Of a DNA stretch of 64,000 nucleotides, positions 9,091 through 17,945 are shown piece after piece (within the stretch, counting starts at the first letter, position 1; every line of letters starts with the position of its first letter). The stretch covers positions 62,001 to 126,000 of the forward strand of contig NZ_LIXI01000003.1 of NCBI RefSeq assembly GCF_001905595.1. Reading direction: 5' to 3'. A model generated the notes under the pieces. The model was not told the DNA's origin and ran no database searches. It saw only the letters and a list, made by a program, of their open reading frames with translations. The translations under genes and the position numbers were made by a program. Origin of the DNA: Streptomyces sp. CB00316 (GTDB taxonomy: Bacteria; Actinomycetota; Actinomycetes; Streptomycetales; Streptomycetaceae).

Positions 9091-10050
9091 ATGACCGGCT
9101 CACGTGTCGTGGCGCTCGGCCACTATCAGCCCGCCAAGGTGCTCACCAACGACGATCTGGCGGCCATGGTCGACACGAGCGACGAGTGGATCACGAGCCG
9201 GGTCGGCATCAAGACCCGGCACGTGGGCGGCCCCGACGAGCCGGTCGACGAATTGGCCGCGCACGCCGGCGCCAAGGCGCTGGCCGCTGCCGGCCTCCAG
9301 CCCTCCGACATCGATCTGGTCCTGGTGGCCACCTCCACCGCGATCGACCGCTCCCCGAGCATGTCGGCGCGGGTCGCGGCTCGGCTCGGCATGGGGTCAC
9401 CCGCCGTGATGGACATCAACGTGGTCTGCTCGGGCTTCACCCACGCCCTGGCCGTCGCCGACCACACGATCAGGGCCGGTGCGGCGACCCGGGCGCTGGT
9501 CATCGGCGCCGACAAGATGGGCGACATCGCCGACTGGACCGACCGCACCACCTGCGTCCTGCTCGGCGACGGCGCGGGCGCCGCCGTCGTCACCGCCGAC
9601 CCGTCCGCCCCCGACACCCCGGGCGGTCCCGGGATCGGTCCGGTGCTGTGGGGATCGGTGCCGCAGATGGGCAACGCCGTACGGATCGAGGGCACGCCGC
9701 CGCGCTTCGCGCAGGAGGGCCAGTCCGTCTACCGCTGGGCCACCACCCAGCTGCCCCCGATCGCCCGCAAGGTCTGCGAGAAGGCGGGCATCACCCCGGA
9801 GGACCTGGCCGCCGTCGTCCTGCACCAGGCCAACCTGCGGATCATCGAGCCGGTGGCCCGGAAGATCGGCGCGGTCAACGCGGTCATCGCGCGGGACGTG
9901 GTCGACTCCGGCAACACCTCCGCCGCCTCCATCCCGATGGCGCTCTCCAAGCTCGTGGAGCGCGGTGAGGTCGCCTCCGGCGCACCCGTGCTGCTCTTCG
10001 GTTTCGGCGGGAACCTCTCGTACGCCGGACAGGTCATCCGCTGCCCCTGA
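9091..10050 (+). CDS. 3-oxoacyl-ACP synthase III (FabH-like)
   Basis: A 319-aa thiolase-fold ketosynthase. From the ATG at 9091 the catalytic triad is Cys113 (INVVCSGFTHAL), His245 (VVLHQANLRIIE) and Asn275 (DSGNTSAAS), and the glycine-rich end LFGFGGNLSYAGQVI is intact. Such enzymes condense a starter acyl-CoA with malonyl-ACP. No acyl carrier protein, FabD or FabF gene is adjacent, so this is a second, stand-alone FabH rather than the fatty-acid operon copy. An in-frame ATG at 9079 is also possible, and earlier starts lack support. The 276-bp gap before it (8815-9090) shows no other feature. Confidence 0.92.
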   Translation: MTGSRVVALGHYQPAKVLTNDDLAAMVDTSDEWITSRVGIKTRHVGGPDEPVDELAAHAGAKALAAAGLQPSDIDLVLVATSTAIDRSPSMSARVAARLGMGSPAVMDINVVCSGFTHALAVADHTIRAGAATRALVIGADKMGDIADWTDRTTCVLLGDGAGAAVVTADPSAPDTPGGPGIGPVLWGSVPQMGNAVRIEGTPPRFAQEGQSVYRWATTQLPPIARKVCEKAGITPEDLAAVVLHQANLRIIEPVARKIGAVNAVIARDVVDSGNTSAASIPMALSKLVERGEVASGAPVLLFGFGGNLSYAGQVIRCP

Positions 10051-10200
10051 GTGCTTCCGGAGCCTTGCCGCCAAGGCTTTGTCCTGAGTGTGGAGAAAGT
10101 TGGGGCCGATTCCTGCGCAACTTCTTCCCACTCCGGGGAAGCGCTGCTACGTTCCCCTCGAAAGCCCGACGGACTGGCCGGATGTGGCGGGGAGCGACGC

Positions 10201-11391
10201 GTGAGACGTATGACGGCACGACCCGCGAACGCGCATCAGGCGCGGCTGCTCCGGCTGCTGCGCGACGGGGGCCCCAACTCCCGTGCCCAGCTGGGTGACC
10301 AGGTCGACCTCTCGCGCTCCAAGCTCGCCGTCGAGGTGGACCGGCTGCTGGAGACCGGCCTGGTGGTGGCCGACGGGCTCGCCGCATCCCGTGGCGGGCG
10401 CCGCTCGCACAACATCAGGCTCGCCCCCGAACTGCGCTTCCTCGGGGTCGACATCGGCGCCACCTCCATCGATGTTGCCGTCACCAACGCGGAGTTGGAG
10501 GTCCTGGGCCACCTCAACCAGCCGATGGACGTGCGCGAGGGCCCTGTCGCGGTCTTCGAGCAGGCCCTGGCCATGGCGGCCAAGCTCCGGGCCTCCGGCC
10601 TCGCCGAGGGCTTCGACGGCGCGGGCATCGGGGTCCCCGGCCCCGTCCGCTTCCCCGAGGGCGTGCCGGTCGCGCCGCCGATCATGCCCGGCTGGGACGG
10701 GTTTCCGGTCCGCGAGGCGCTCAGTCAGGATCTGGGCTGCCCCGTCATGGTCGACAACGACGTGAACCTCATGGCGATGGGGGAGCAGCACGCGGGCGTC
10801 GCCCGCTCCGTGGGCGACTTCCTTTGCGTCAAGATCGGTACGGGTATCGGCTGCGGGATCGTCGTCGGCGGTGAGGTCTACCGGGGTACGACGGGCAGCG
10901 CCGGGGACATCGGACACATCCAGGTGGAGCCGGACGGCCGGGCCTGCGCCTGCGGCAACAAGGGCTGCCTGGAAGCACACTTCAGCGGGGCCGCCCTGGC
11001 CCGTGACGCCGAGGACGCCGCCCGTGAGGGCCGCTCACCCGAGCTCGCGGTCCGGCTGGAGGCGGCCGGGCGCCTCACCGCCGCCGATGTGGCCGCCGCC
11101 GCGGCGGCCGGGGACGCGGCAGCGCTCGACCTCATCCGCGAAGGCGGCAACCGGCTCGGCCAGGTCATCGCGAGCCTGGTCAGCTTCTTCAATCCCGGTC
11201 TGGTGGTGATCGGCGGCGGGGTCACCGGCCTCGGTCACAACCTCCTCGCCAGTGTCCGCACCCAGGTCTACCGGCAGTCCCTGCCCCTGGCCACCGGCAA
11301 CCTCCCCATCGTGCTGGGCGAGCTGGGCCCCACCGCCGGAGTGATCGGCGCGGCCCGCCTGATCAGCGACCACCTCTTCTCACCGGCCTGA
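10201..11391 (+). CDS. ROK-family transcriptional regulator
   Basis: A 396-aa protein with an N-terminal winged helix-turn-helix (about residues 8-65, HQARLLRLLRDGG and LSRSKLAVEVDRLLETGLV). A ROK sugar-kinase-like domain follows, with the ATP-fold phosphate loop VDIGATSIDVAV and the zinc-binding stretch CACGNKGCLEAH. Such proteins are typically sugar-responsive repressors (NagC/XylR type). The GTG at 10201 is chosen because GGAG sits 6 nt before it; an ATG at 10210 is the alternative. It directly precedes a sugar ABC transporter operon and is its most likely regulator. Confidence 0.92.
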   Translation: MRRMTARPANAHQARLLRLLRDGGPNSRAQLGDQVDLSRSKLAVEVDRLLETGLVVADGLAASRGGRRSHNIRLAPELRFLGVDIGATSIDVAVTNAELEVLGHLNQPMDVREGPVAVFEQALAMAAKLRASGLAEGFDGAGIGVPGPVRFPEGVPVAPPIMPGWDGFPVREALSQDLGCPVMVDNDVNLMAMGEQHAGVARSVGDFLCVKIGTGIGCGIVVGGEVYRGTTGSAGDIGHIQVEPDGRACACGNKGCLEAHFSGAALARDAEDAAREGRSPELAVRLEAAGRLTAADVAAAAAAGDAAALDLIREGGNRLGQVIASLVSFFNPGLVVIGGGVTGLGHNLLASVRTQVYRQSLPLATGNLPIVLGELGPTAGVIGAARLISDHLFSPA

Positions 11392-11430
11392 CCGCGGGGC
11401 CGGCGAGCGGCGCCCGCGCCGCAGCCGACA

Positions 11431-11491
11431 CCGTACGTACCACCGCTTCCCGTTTCGTACGCACGACCTCTCCTGTTCCGTACGCACCACC
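11431..11491 (+). promoter_or_regulatory. three spaced CGTACG-centred repeats upstream of the sugar ABC operon
   Basis: Three near-identical 14-mers, consensus YCGTACGYACSACC, begin at 11431, 11455 and 11478. They are spaced 24 and 23 bp apart, close to two helical turns, in the 262-bp gap between the ROK gene and the ABC ATPase gene. The position and helical phasing suggest binding sites for a regulator, perhaps the adjacent ROK protein. CGTACG is also a common hexamer in Streptomyces DNA, so chance is possible. Confidence 0.4.
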
Positions 11492-11653
11492 GCACTGGTC
11501 AGGTACGCCTCACGTACCCCCTGTCAGCAGCCGCTCGCGATGCCGCCGGCTCCACGGCACCTCCAGCCCTGCGCCCTGCCCGCTCACCGGCCCTCCCCGA
11601 ACGCCCGGCACCCGCCGAGGCCAGGGGACTCCATTCGCCGAGGGGATTTCGTC

Positions 11654-13177
11654 ATGGCACCAGAACCACCCCTGCTCACCATGTCCGGCATCACCAAGTC
11701 CTTCCCCGGCGTACGCGCCCTGGACGGCGTCGACCTGGAGGTCCAGGCCGGCGAGGTCCACTGCCTCCTCGGCCAGAACGGTGCGGGCAAGTCCACCCTC
11801 ATCAAGGTGCTCGCCGGGGCCCACCAGCCCGACGACGGCGAGATCACCTGGCGCGGCGAGCCCGCGCGCCTCAAGTCCCCGATCGCCGCCATGCGCCTGG
11901 GAATTGCCACGATCTACCAGGAACTCGACCTGGTGGAGGGGATGTCCGTCGCCGAGAACGTCTTCCTCGGCCACGAGCCGACCAGCGCGGGCTTCATCGT
12001 CCGTACGGGGGAAGGGCGTTCGGCCGCGAAGGCGCTGCTGGCCCGCCTCGGCCACCCGGAGATCGACCCCGCCCGGCCGGTCGGCTCCCTCTCGGCCGCC
12101 CAGCAGCAGATCGTCTCCATGGCGCGGGCGCTCTCCCACGACGTACGGCTCATCGTGATGGACGAGCCCTCGGCCGCGCTCGACCCCGACGAGGTCGACA
12201 ACCTCTTCCGGATCGTCGACAGCCTGACCGCCGACGGGGTCGCCGTCGTCTACATCTCGCACCGGCTGGAGGAGATCCGCCGCATCGGCGACCGGGTCAC
12301 CGTGCTGAAGGACGGCCGGGCGGTCGCGGTCGGGCTCCCCGCCGCCGACACCCCGACACGCGACATCGTTGCCATGATGACCGGCCGTGATGTCGAGTAC
12401 GTCTTCCCGCCGCGCCCGGACGAGGCGGCCGTGAACACCACCGAACCCGTCCTTAGGGTCCAAGGCCTGTCCCGCAAGGGCGAGTTCGCGCCCGTCGACC
12501 TCGAACTGCGGCCCGGTGAGATCGTCGGCCTCGCCGGTCTCGTCGGCTCCGGCCGCTCGGAGATGCTGGAGACGATCTACGGCGCCCGCAAGGCGAGCAC
12601 CGGGACCGTCTCCGTCGGCGGAAAGCAGCTCAGGCCGGGCAGCGTCCGCGCCGCCGTCGCCGCCGGAATCGGCCTCGCCCCCGAGGAGCGCAAGGCCCAG
12701 GCCCTGCTGATGACCGAGTCCGTGACCCGTAACGTCTCCGTCTCCTCGCTCTCCCGGTTCGCCCGGGTGGGCTGGATCGACCGGGGCGGCGAACGTCGGT
12801 CCGCGCAGCAGGCCACCCGCGAGCTGTCCCTGCGGCCGGACAACCCGGACACGCCGATCCGCACCCTCTCCGGCGGCAACCAGCAGAAGGCCGTCCTCGC
12901 CCGCTGGTTGCTGCGCGGCTGCCGGGTCCTGCTGCTCGACGAACCCACCCGCGGCGTCGACGTCGGCGCCCGCGCCGAGCTCTACGCCGTGATCCGCCGG
13001 CTGGCCGACGAAGGCCTCGCCGTCCTGCTCGTCTCCAGCGAAGTGCCCGAAGTCCTGGGCCTCGCCGACCGGGTGCTGGTGCTCCGGGAGGGACAGGTCG
13101 TCCACACGGCCCCCGCCCAGGAGCTCGACGAGCACCGCGTACTCGACCTCGTGATGGAAGGGAGCCCGACGCCATGA
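11654..13177 (+). CDS. sugar ABC transporter ATP-binding protein (RbsA/XylG/MglA type)
   Basis: A 507-aa ATPase made of two fused ABC domains, as is usual for monosaccharide CUT2 importers. The first half has Walker A GQNGAGKST, signature LSAAQQQIVSMARAL and Walker B LIVMDEPSAALD. The second half has the degenerate Walker A GLVGSGRSE expected in this family, signature LSGGNQQKAVLARWL and Walker B LLLDEPTRGVD. The ATG at 11654 follows AGGGG by 8 nt. It overlaps the permease gene by 4 nt, so the two are translationally coupled. The substrate is a monosaccharide or cyclitol, not readable from sequence. Confidence 0.95.
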   Translation: MAPEPPLLTMSGITKSFPGVRALDGVDLEVQAGEVHCLLGQNGAGKSTLIKVLAGAHQPDDGEITWRGEPARLKSPIAAMRLGIATIYQELDLVEGMSVAENVFLGHEPTSAGFIVRTGEGRSAAKALLARLGHPEIDPARPVGSLSAAQQQIVSMARALSHDVRLIVMDEPSAALDPDEVDNLFRIVDSLTADGVAVVYISHRLEEIRRIGDRVTVLKDGRAVAVGLPAADTPTRDIVAMMTGRDVEYVFPPRPDEAAVNTTEPVLRVQGLSRKGEFAPVDLELRPGEIVGLAGLVGSGRSEMLETIYGARKASTGTVSVGGKQLRPGSVRAAVAAGIGLAPEERKAQALLMTESVTRNVSVSSLSRFARVGWIDRGGERRSAQQATRELSLRPDNPDTPIRTLSGGNQQKAVLARWLLRGCRVLLLDEPTRGVDVGARAELYAVIRRLADEGLAVLLVSSEVPEVLGLADRVLVLREGQVVHTAPAQELDEHRVLDLVMEGSPTP

Positions 13178-14229
13178 CACAGCCCGCCCCGTCGGCGCAG
13201 CACAACGGGCCGGACAAGGGGGCCCTCACCGGTCCCGCCGACCCGCCCCCCTCGAAGACGGGCGGTGGCGGCCGGCCCGGACTCGGTCTGCGGCTCGACG
13301 TCCGGATCCTGTCCCTGCTCGGTGTCCTCGCCGCCCTCGTCCTGGTCGGCGGCATCACCGAACCGGACGCGTTCCTGGACACCGGGAACCTCCAGCTGAT
13401 CCTGACGCAGGCCTCCGTCATCGGGGTCGTCACCGTCGGCATGACCTTCGTCATCACCAGCGGCGGCATCGACCTCTCCGTCGGGGCGATGGTCGCCCTC
13501 GCCTCGGTCTGGGCGACCACCCTGGCCACCCAGGAGTACGGCTTCGCGGGCATCGCCTTCACCGCCGTGGTCGTCGGCCTCGCCGCCGGACTGGTGAACG
13601 GCGTGCTCATCGCGTACGGCGGGATGGTCCCGTTCATCGCGACGCTCGCCATGCTCGCCTCGGCGCGCGGACTCGCCCTCATGATCACCGACGGCAGGAC
13701 CCAGATCGTCACCGTCGACCCGGTCCTCAGCCTCGGCCTGCCGGACTCCTACTTCCTCGGTATCCCGCCGCTGGTCATCATGTTCGCCGCGGTCACGGTC
13801 ATCGGCTGGCTGATCCTCAACCGGACCACCTTCGGCCGCCGCACGGTCGCCGTCGGCGGCAACGCGGAGGCGGCCCGGCTCGCCGGGATCGACGTCCGCC
13901 GCCAGCGCCTCTACCTCTACCTGCTCTCCGGGCTCTGTTGCGGCATCGCCGCCTTCATGCTGATCGTGCTCTCCGGCTCCGGCCAGAACACCAACGGCAA
14001 CCTGTACGAACTCGACGCCATCGCCGCCGCGATCATCGGCGGCACCCTGCTCAGCGGCGGCCGCGGCACCATCGTCGGCTCCGTCCTCGGCGTCCTGATC
14101 TTCACCACGATCACCAACATCTTCGCGCTCAACAACCTCCAGAGCGACGTCCAGCAGATCGCCAAGGGCGCCATCATCGTCGCCGCCGTCCTCGTCCAGC
14201 GCCGCACCCTGCGCGGCGGCGAAACCTGA
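13174..14229 (+). CDS. sugar ABC transporter permease (RbsC type)
   Basis: A 351-aa inner-membrane protein with about eight to ten hydrophobic segments. The cytoplasmic N-terminus of about 40 residues is polar. It carries the CUT2 permease signatures GMTFVITSGGIDLSVGAMVA, YGGMVPFIATLAML, NAEAARLAGIDV and ELDAIAAAIIGGTLLSGG. The start overlaps the stop of the ATPase gene (ATGA). It is the transmembrane channel for the neighbouring ATPase and binding protein, and a CUT2 permease usually works as a homodimer. Confidence 0.95.
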   Translation: MTQPAPSAQHNGPDKGALTGPADPPPSKTGGGGRPGLGLRLDVRILSLLGVLAALVLVGGITEPDAFLDTGNLQLILTQASVIGVVTVGMTFVITSGGIDLSVGAMVALASVWATTLATQEYGFAGIAFTAVVVGLAAGLVNGVLIAYGGMVPFIATLAMLASARGLALMITDGRTQIVTVDPVLSLGLPDSYFLGIPPLVIMFAAVTVIGWLILNRTTFGRRTVAVGGNAEAARLAGIDVRRQRLYLYLLSGLCCGIAAFMLIVLSGSGQNTNGNLYELDAIAAAIIGGTLLSGGRGTIVGSVLGVLIFTTITNIFALNNLQSDVQQIAKGAIIVAAVLVQRRTLRGGET

Positions 14230-14291
14230 GCAACTCCTTCCTCAAGAGCCGCACGTCGCACGTCACCCACCGGATGAAGGGTCAGACCGCC

Positions 14292-15329
14292 ATGCCAGAA
14301 ACCAGCCGCAGAGGGCTGCTGTTCGGAGCCGCAGCCGTCTCCACGGGCGCCCTCCTCACCGCCTGCACCAGCAACGAGCCGAAGAGCGCGCAGCCGGCCG
14401 GCAACAGCCAGCCCGCCGCCGACGACAAACCCGGCAAGCCCGTCACCATCGGCTTCGCCGGACCGCAGGCCGACCACGGCTGGCTCAACGCCATCAACGT
14501 GAACGCCAAGTCGCGGGCCGAGAAGTACAGCGAGGTGACGCTGGAGATCACCGAGGGCTCCAACGACACCGCCGCCCAGATCGGGCAGGTCAAGACCCTC
14601 ATCAACAAGAAGGTCGACGTCCTCGTCATCCTCCCCGCCGACGGCAAGGCCCTCACCCAGGTCGGCCTGGAGGCGATGCGGGCGGGCATCCCCGTCGTCA
14701 ACCTGGACCGTATCTTCGCCTCCCCACAGGCGTACCGCTGTTGGGTCGGCGGCGACAACTACGGCATGGGCCTCAACGCCGGTCACTACATCGGCGAACA
14801 GCTCAAGGGCAAGGCGAACGCCAAGGTCGTCGAGCTCGCCGGCATCGACAACCTGGAGCTGACCAAGCAGCGAAGCCAGGGCTTCGCCGACGCGCTCAAG
14901 AACTACTCCAACATCAAGCTGGTGGCCCGTCAGGCCGCCGAGTTCACCGTCGAGTCGGGCCAGGCGAAGATGGCCCAGCTCCTTCAGGCGCAGAAGCAGT
15001 TCGACGCCCTGTGGAACCACGACGACGACCAGGGCGTGGGCGCGCTCCGCGCCATCCAGCAGGCGGGCCGCGACGAGTTCATCATGGTCGGAGGCGCCGG
15101 CGCCAAGTCCGCGATGGACGCCATCAAGGCCGACAACTCGGTCATCAAGGCGACCGTCCTCTACCCGCCGACGATGGCCGCGTCCGCGATCGACCTGGCG
15201 CGCGCGCTCGGCCAGAGCAAGGGCATCAGCGGCCTCTCCGAGATGGAGATCCCGAGCTCCCTGACCCTGTACTCCGCCGTCGTGACCAAGGACAACATCG
15301 ACCAGTACCTGCCTACGGGCTTCAACTGA
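14292..15329 (+). CDS. sugar ABC transporter substrate-binding lipoprotein
   Basis: A 345-aa type I periplasmic-binding protein (ribose/galactose-binding family). The N-terminus has twin arginines (SRRGLLFGAA) and a lipobox LLTAC with Cys at about residue 21, so it is probably a Tat-exported, lipid-anchored receptor. The mature part begins VTIGFAGPQADHGWLNAI and contains VLVILPADGKALT and WNHDDDQGVGALRAI, typical hinge-domain motifs. The ATG at 14292 is preferred because the signal begins there; an ATG at 14274 is in frame. It completes the ATPase-permease-receptor set. Confidence 0.94.
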   Translation: MPETSRRGLLFGAAAVSTGALLTACTSNEPKSAQPAGNSQPAADDKPGKPVTIGFAGPQADHGWLNAINVNAKSRAEKYSEVTLEITEGSNDTAAQIGQVKTLINKKVDVLVILPADGKALTQVGLEAMRAGIPVVNLDRIFASPQAYRCWVGGDNYGMGLNAGHYIGEQLKGKANAKVVELAGIDNLELTKQRSQGFADALKNYSNIKLVARQAAEFTVESGQAKMAQLLQAQKQFDALWNHDDDQGVGALRAIQQAGRDEFIMVGGAGAKSAMDAIKADNSVIKATVLYPPTMAASAIDLARALGQSKGISGLSEMEIPSSLTLYSAVVTKDNIDQYLPTGFN

Positions 15330-15400
15330 CCGGGCCTCCGGGGGACGCGGCGAGCGCGTCCCCCGGCCCGCTACCGCACACCGACGAGGAGGAGGACCGC

Positions 15401-16642
15401 ATGGCCCGTAGTCAAGAGCAGGAGACGGAACCGCAGACCGTGGCCACGACACCGCCGCCGCGACAGGCGCGAGGGACGCTCGGGGTCGGCATGGTCGGGT
15501 ACGCGTTCATGGGCGCCGCCCACTCCCAGGGGTGGCGCACCGCGGGACACGTCTTCGACCTGCCGGTGCGGCCGGCTCTCGCCGCGATCTGCGGACGCGA
15601 CCGTGCGGCGGTCGACGCCGCCGCCGCCCGGCACGGCTGGGCGGCGGCGGAGACCGACTGGCGGGCGCTGATCGCCCGGGACGACGTGCAGCTGATCGAC
15701 ATCTGCACGCCCGGCGACAGCCACGCGGAGATCGCCATCGCCGCCCTGGAGGCGGGCAAGCACGTGCTGTGCGAGAAGCCGCTCGCCAACACGGTCGCCG
15801 AGGCGGAGGCGATGGTCCGCGCCGCCGAAGCGGCGCAGGCACGGGGCCAGGTGGCGATCGTGGGCTTCAACTACCGCAAGGTGCCCGCCATCACCTTCGC
15901 CCAGCAGCTGATCGCGGACGGCCGCCTCGGCACCCTGCGCCACATACGCGCCAGCTACCTCCAGGACTGGCTGGTCGACCCGGCCTCCCCGCTCACCTGG
16001 CGCCTCAAGCGCGAGCACGCCGGGTCGGGTGCGCTGGGCGACCTGGGGGCGCACATCGTGGACCTCGCCCAGTACCTGGCGGGGGAGCTGCTGACCGGGG
16101 TGTCGGCGGTAGCCGAGACCTTCGTACGGGAGCGGCCCCTGCTCTCCGGTGCGTCGGCCGGGCTCTTCGGCGGTGCGGACGCGGTGGCTCGGGGCGAGGT
16201 GACGGTGGACGACGCGGCGATCTTCACCGGCCTCCTCGCCTCGGGGGCGCTGGCCTCCTTCGAGGCGACCCGGATGGCGGCCGGACGCAAGAACGCGCTG
16301 CGGCTGGAGATCAACGGCGAGCTGGGCTCGCTCGCGTTCGACCTGGAACGGCTCAACGAGCTGTCCTTCCACGACCACACCGAACCAGCCGCCACCGCCG
16401 GCTTCCGCCGCGTCCTGGTCACCGAACCCGAACACCCCTACCTGGAGGCCTGGTGGCCGCCGGGCCACGCCCTCGGGTACGAGCACACCTTCGTCCACCA
16501 GGCCCGTGACGTGGTCCGCACGATCGCCGAAGGCCTCCCGCCCCGGCCCTCGTTCGCGGACGGCCTCCAGGTCCAGCGGGTGCTCGCCGCCGTCGAGGAG
16601 AGCGCCGCCAAGAACTCCGTACACACCCTCATCCCGTCCTAG
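15401..16642 (+). CDS. Gfo/Idh/MocA-family NAD(P)-dependent oxidoreductase
   Basis: A 413-aa enzyme with an N-terminal Rossmann fold ([18 protein letters not shown]) after a 25-residue polar leader. It has the family hallmark EKPL ([11 protein letters not shown]) and a C-terminal substrate domain with [13 protein letters not shown]. These enzymes oxidise or reduce sugars and cyclitols such as myo-inositol, glucosides and 3-keto-sugars. The ATG at 15401 has a perfect GAGGAGGAGG ribosome site. It lies between the ABC receptor gene and a TIM-barrel isomerase gene with short gaps, so all are probably one operon acting on the imported sugar. Confidence 0.93.
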   Translation: MARSQEQETEPQTVATTPPPRQARGTLGVGMVGYAFMGAAHSQGWRTAGHVFDLPVRPALAAICGRDRAAVDAAAARHGWAAAETDWRALIARDDVQLIDICTPGDSHAEIAIAALEAGKHVLCEKPLANTVAEAEAMVRAAEAAQARGQVAIVGFNYRKVPAITFAQQLIADGRLGTLRHIRASYLQDWLVDPASPLTWRLKREHAGSGALGDLGAHIVDLAQYLAGELLTGVSAVAETFVRERPLLSGASAGLFGGADAVARGEVTVDDAAIFTGLLASGALASFEATRMAAGRKNALRLEINGELGSLAFDLERLNELSFHDHTEPAATAGFRRVLVTEPEHPYLEAWWPPGHALGYEHTFVHQARDVVRTIAEGLPPRPSFADGLQVQRVLAAVEESAAKNSVHTLIPS

Positions 16643-16655
16643 GAGGTCGTCACCC

Positions 16656-17660
16656 ATGCCCCGCCCCTTCACCCTGTTCACCGGCCAGTGGGCCGACCTC
16701 CCGCTGGAGGAGGTCTGCAAACACGCCCGGGACTTCGGCTACGACGGCCTCGAACTCGCCTGCTGGGGAGACCACTTCGAGGTCGACAAGGCGCTGGCCG
16801 ACTCCGGCTATCTGGACAGCAGGCACCAACTGCTCGACAAGTACGGGCTGAAGTGCTTCGCCATCTCCAACCACCTCGTCGGCCAGGCCGTCTGCGACAG
16901 CCCGATCGACGAACGCCACCAGGGCATCCTGCCCGCCCGCATCTGGGGCGACGGCGAGCCCGAAGGCGTACGGCAGCGGGCCGCCGCCGAGATCGCGGAC
17001 ACCGCCCGGGCGGCCGCCGCCTTCGGCGTCGACACGGTCATCGGTTTCACCGGCTCCTCGATCTGGCACCTGGTCGCCATGTTCCCGCCGGTCCCGCCGC
17101 ACATGATCGAGCGGGGCTACGACGACTTCGCCGAGCGCTGGAACCCGATCCTGGACGTCTTCGACGCCGAGGGGGTGCGCTTCGCCCACGAGGTGCACCC
17201 GAGCGAGATCGCGTACGACTACTGGACCACCAAGCGCGCTCTCCAAGCGGTCGACCACCGGCCCGCGTTCGGGCTGAACTTCGACCCGAGCCACTTCGTC
17301 TGGCAGGACCTCGACCCGGTCAACTTCCTCTACGACTTCCGGGACCGGATCTACCACGTGGACTGCAAGGAGGCCCGCAAGCGCCTGGACGGCCGCAACG
17401 GCCGCCTCGGCTCGCACCTGCCGTGGGGCGACCCCCGGCGCGGCTGGGACTTCGTCTCCGCCGGCCACGGTGACGTGCCCTGGGAGGACGTCTTCCGGAT
17501 GCTCCGGTCCATCGGCTACGAGGGCCCGATCTCCGTGGAGTGGGAGGACGCGGGCATGGACCGGCTGACGGGCGCTCCGGAAGCGCTTGCCAGCCTCAAG
17601 CGGTTCGACTTCGACCCGCCGTCGGCCTCCTTCGACGCGGCCTTCGGCGGCGGCGAATAG
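16656..17660 (+). CDS. sugar phosphate isomerase/epimerase (xylose isomerase-like TIM barrel)
   Basis: A 334-aa AP_endonuc_2/xylose-isomerase-like barrel. The likely metal ligands sit in ALL-strand ends: [35 protein letters not shown] and [12 protein letters not shown]. Proteins of this type beside Gfo/Idh enzymes act as epimerases, isomerases, hydratases or lyases on keto-sugars or inosose. AGGAGGT lies just before the ATG at 16656, 13 nt after the oxidoreductase stop, indicating co-transcription. The following 285 bp (17661-17945) carry no gene I can support and probably hold the promoter of the secreted enzyme. Confidence 0.92.
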   Translation: MPRPFTLFTGQWADLPLEEVCKHARDFGYDGLELACWGDHFEVDKALADSGYLDSRHQLLDKYGLKCFAISNHLVGQAVCDSPIDERHQGILPARIWGDGEPEGVRQRAAAEIADTARAAAAFGVDTVIGFTGSSIWHLVAMFPPVPPHMIERGYDDFAERWNPILDVFDAEGVRFAHEVHPSEIAYDYWTTKRALQAVDHRPAFGLNFDPSHFVWQDLDPVNFLYDFRDRIYHVDCKEARKRLDGRNGRLGSHLPWGDPRRGWDFVSAGHGDVPWEDVFRMLRSIGYEGPISVEWEDAGMDRLTGAPEALASLKRFDFDPPSASFDAAFGGGE

Positions 17661-17945
17661 CGCCACCGGGCGGGCAGGCCCCGGGGCGACGTCTTCGTGA
17701 GGGCGCCCGGGGCTGCCTCGCCCTGCCCAAAATCTCCTTTGTCCTGGCGGAAGCAGAAGTTCAACCCAGCTGCCGCACAAGGGCTTTCCGTCCCGGACGA
17801 AGAGGTCTACCGTCCACCACGTGTACACGACATGACTCGCGTCACCGGGGTCGCTCCCGTCTCCGGTGGCGCACGCGCGGCAGTCCCCGCGCGGCACGGC
17901 ACGGCTACACCCGCCCGTACAACCGGCACCCTCCGGAGGACCTAC

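Noticed and set aside
17661..17945. Extending the secreted enzyme back to GTG 17697
   Set aside because: The extra 83 residues would precede a complete signal peptide; GTG 17946 has GGAGG at ideal spacing.
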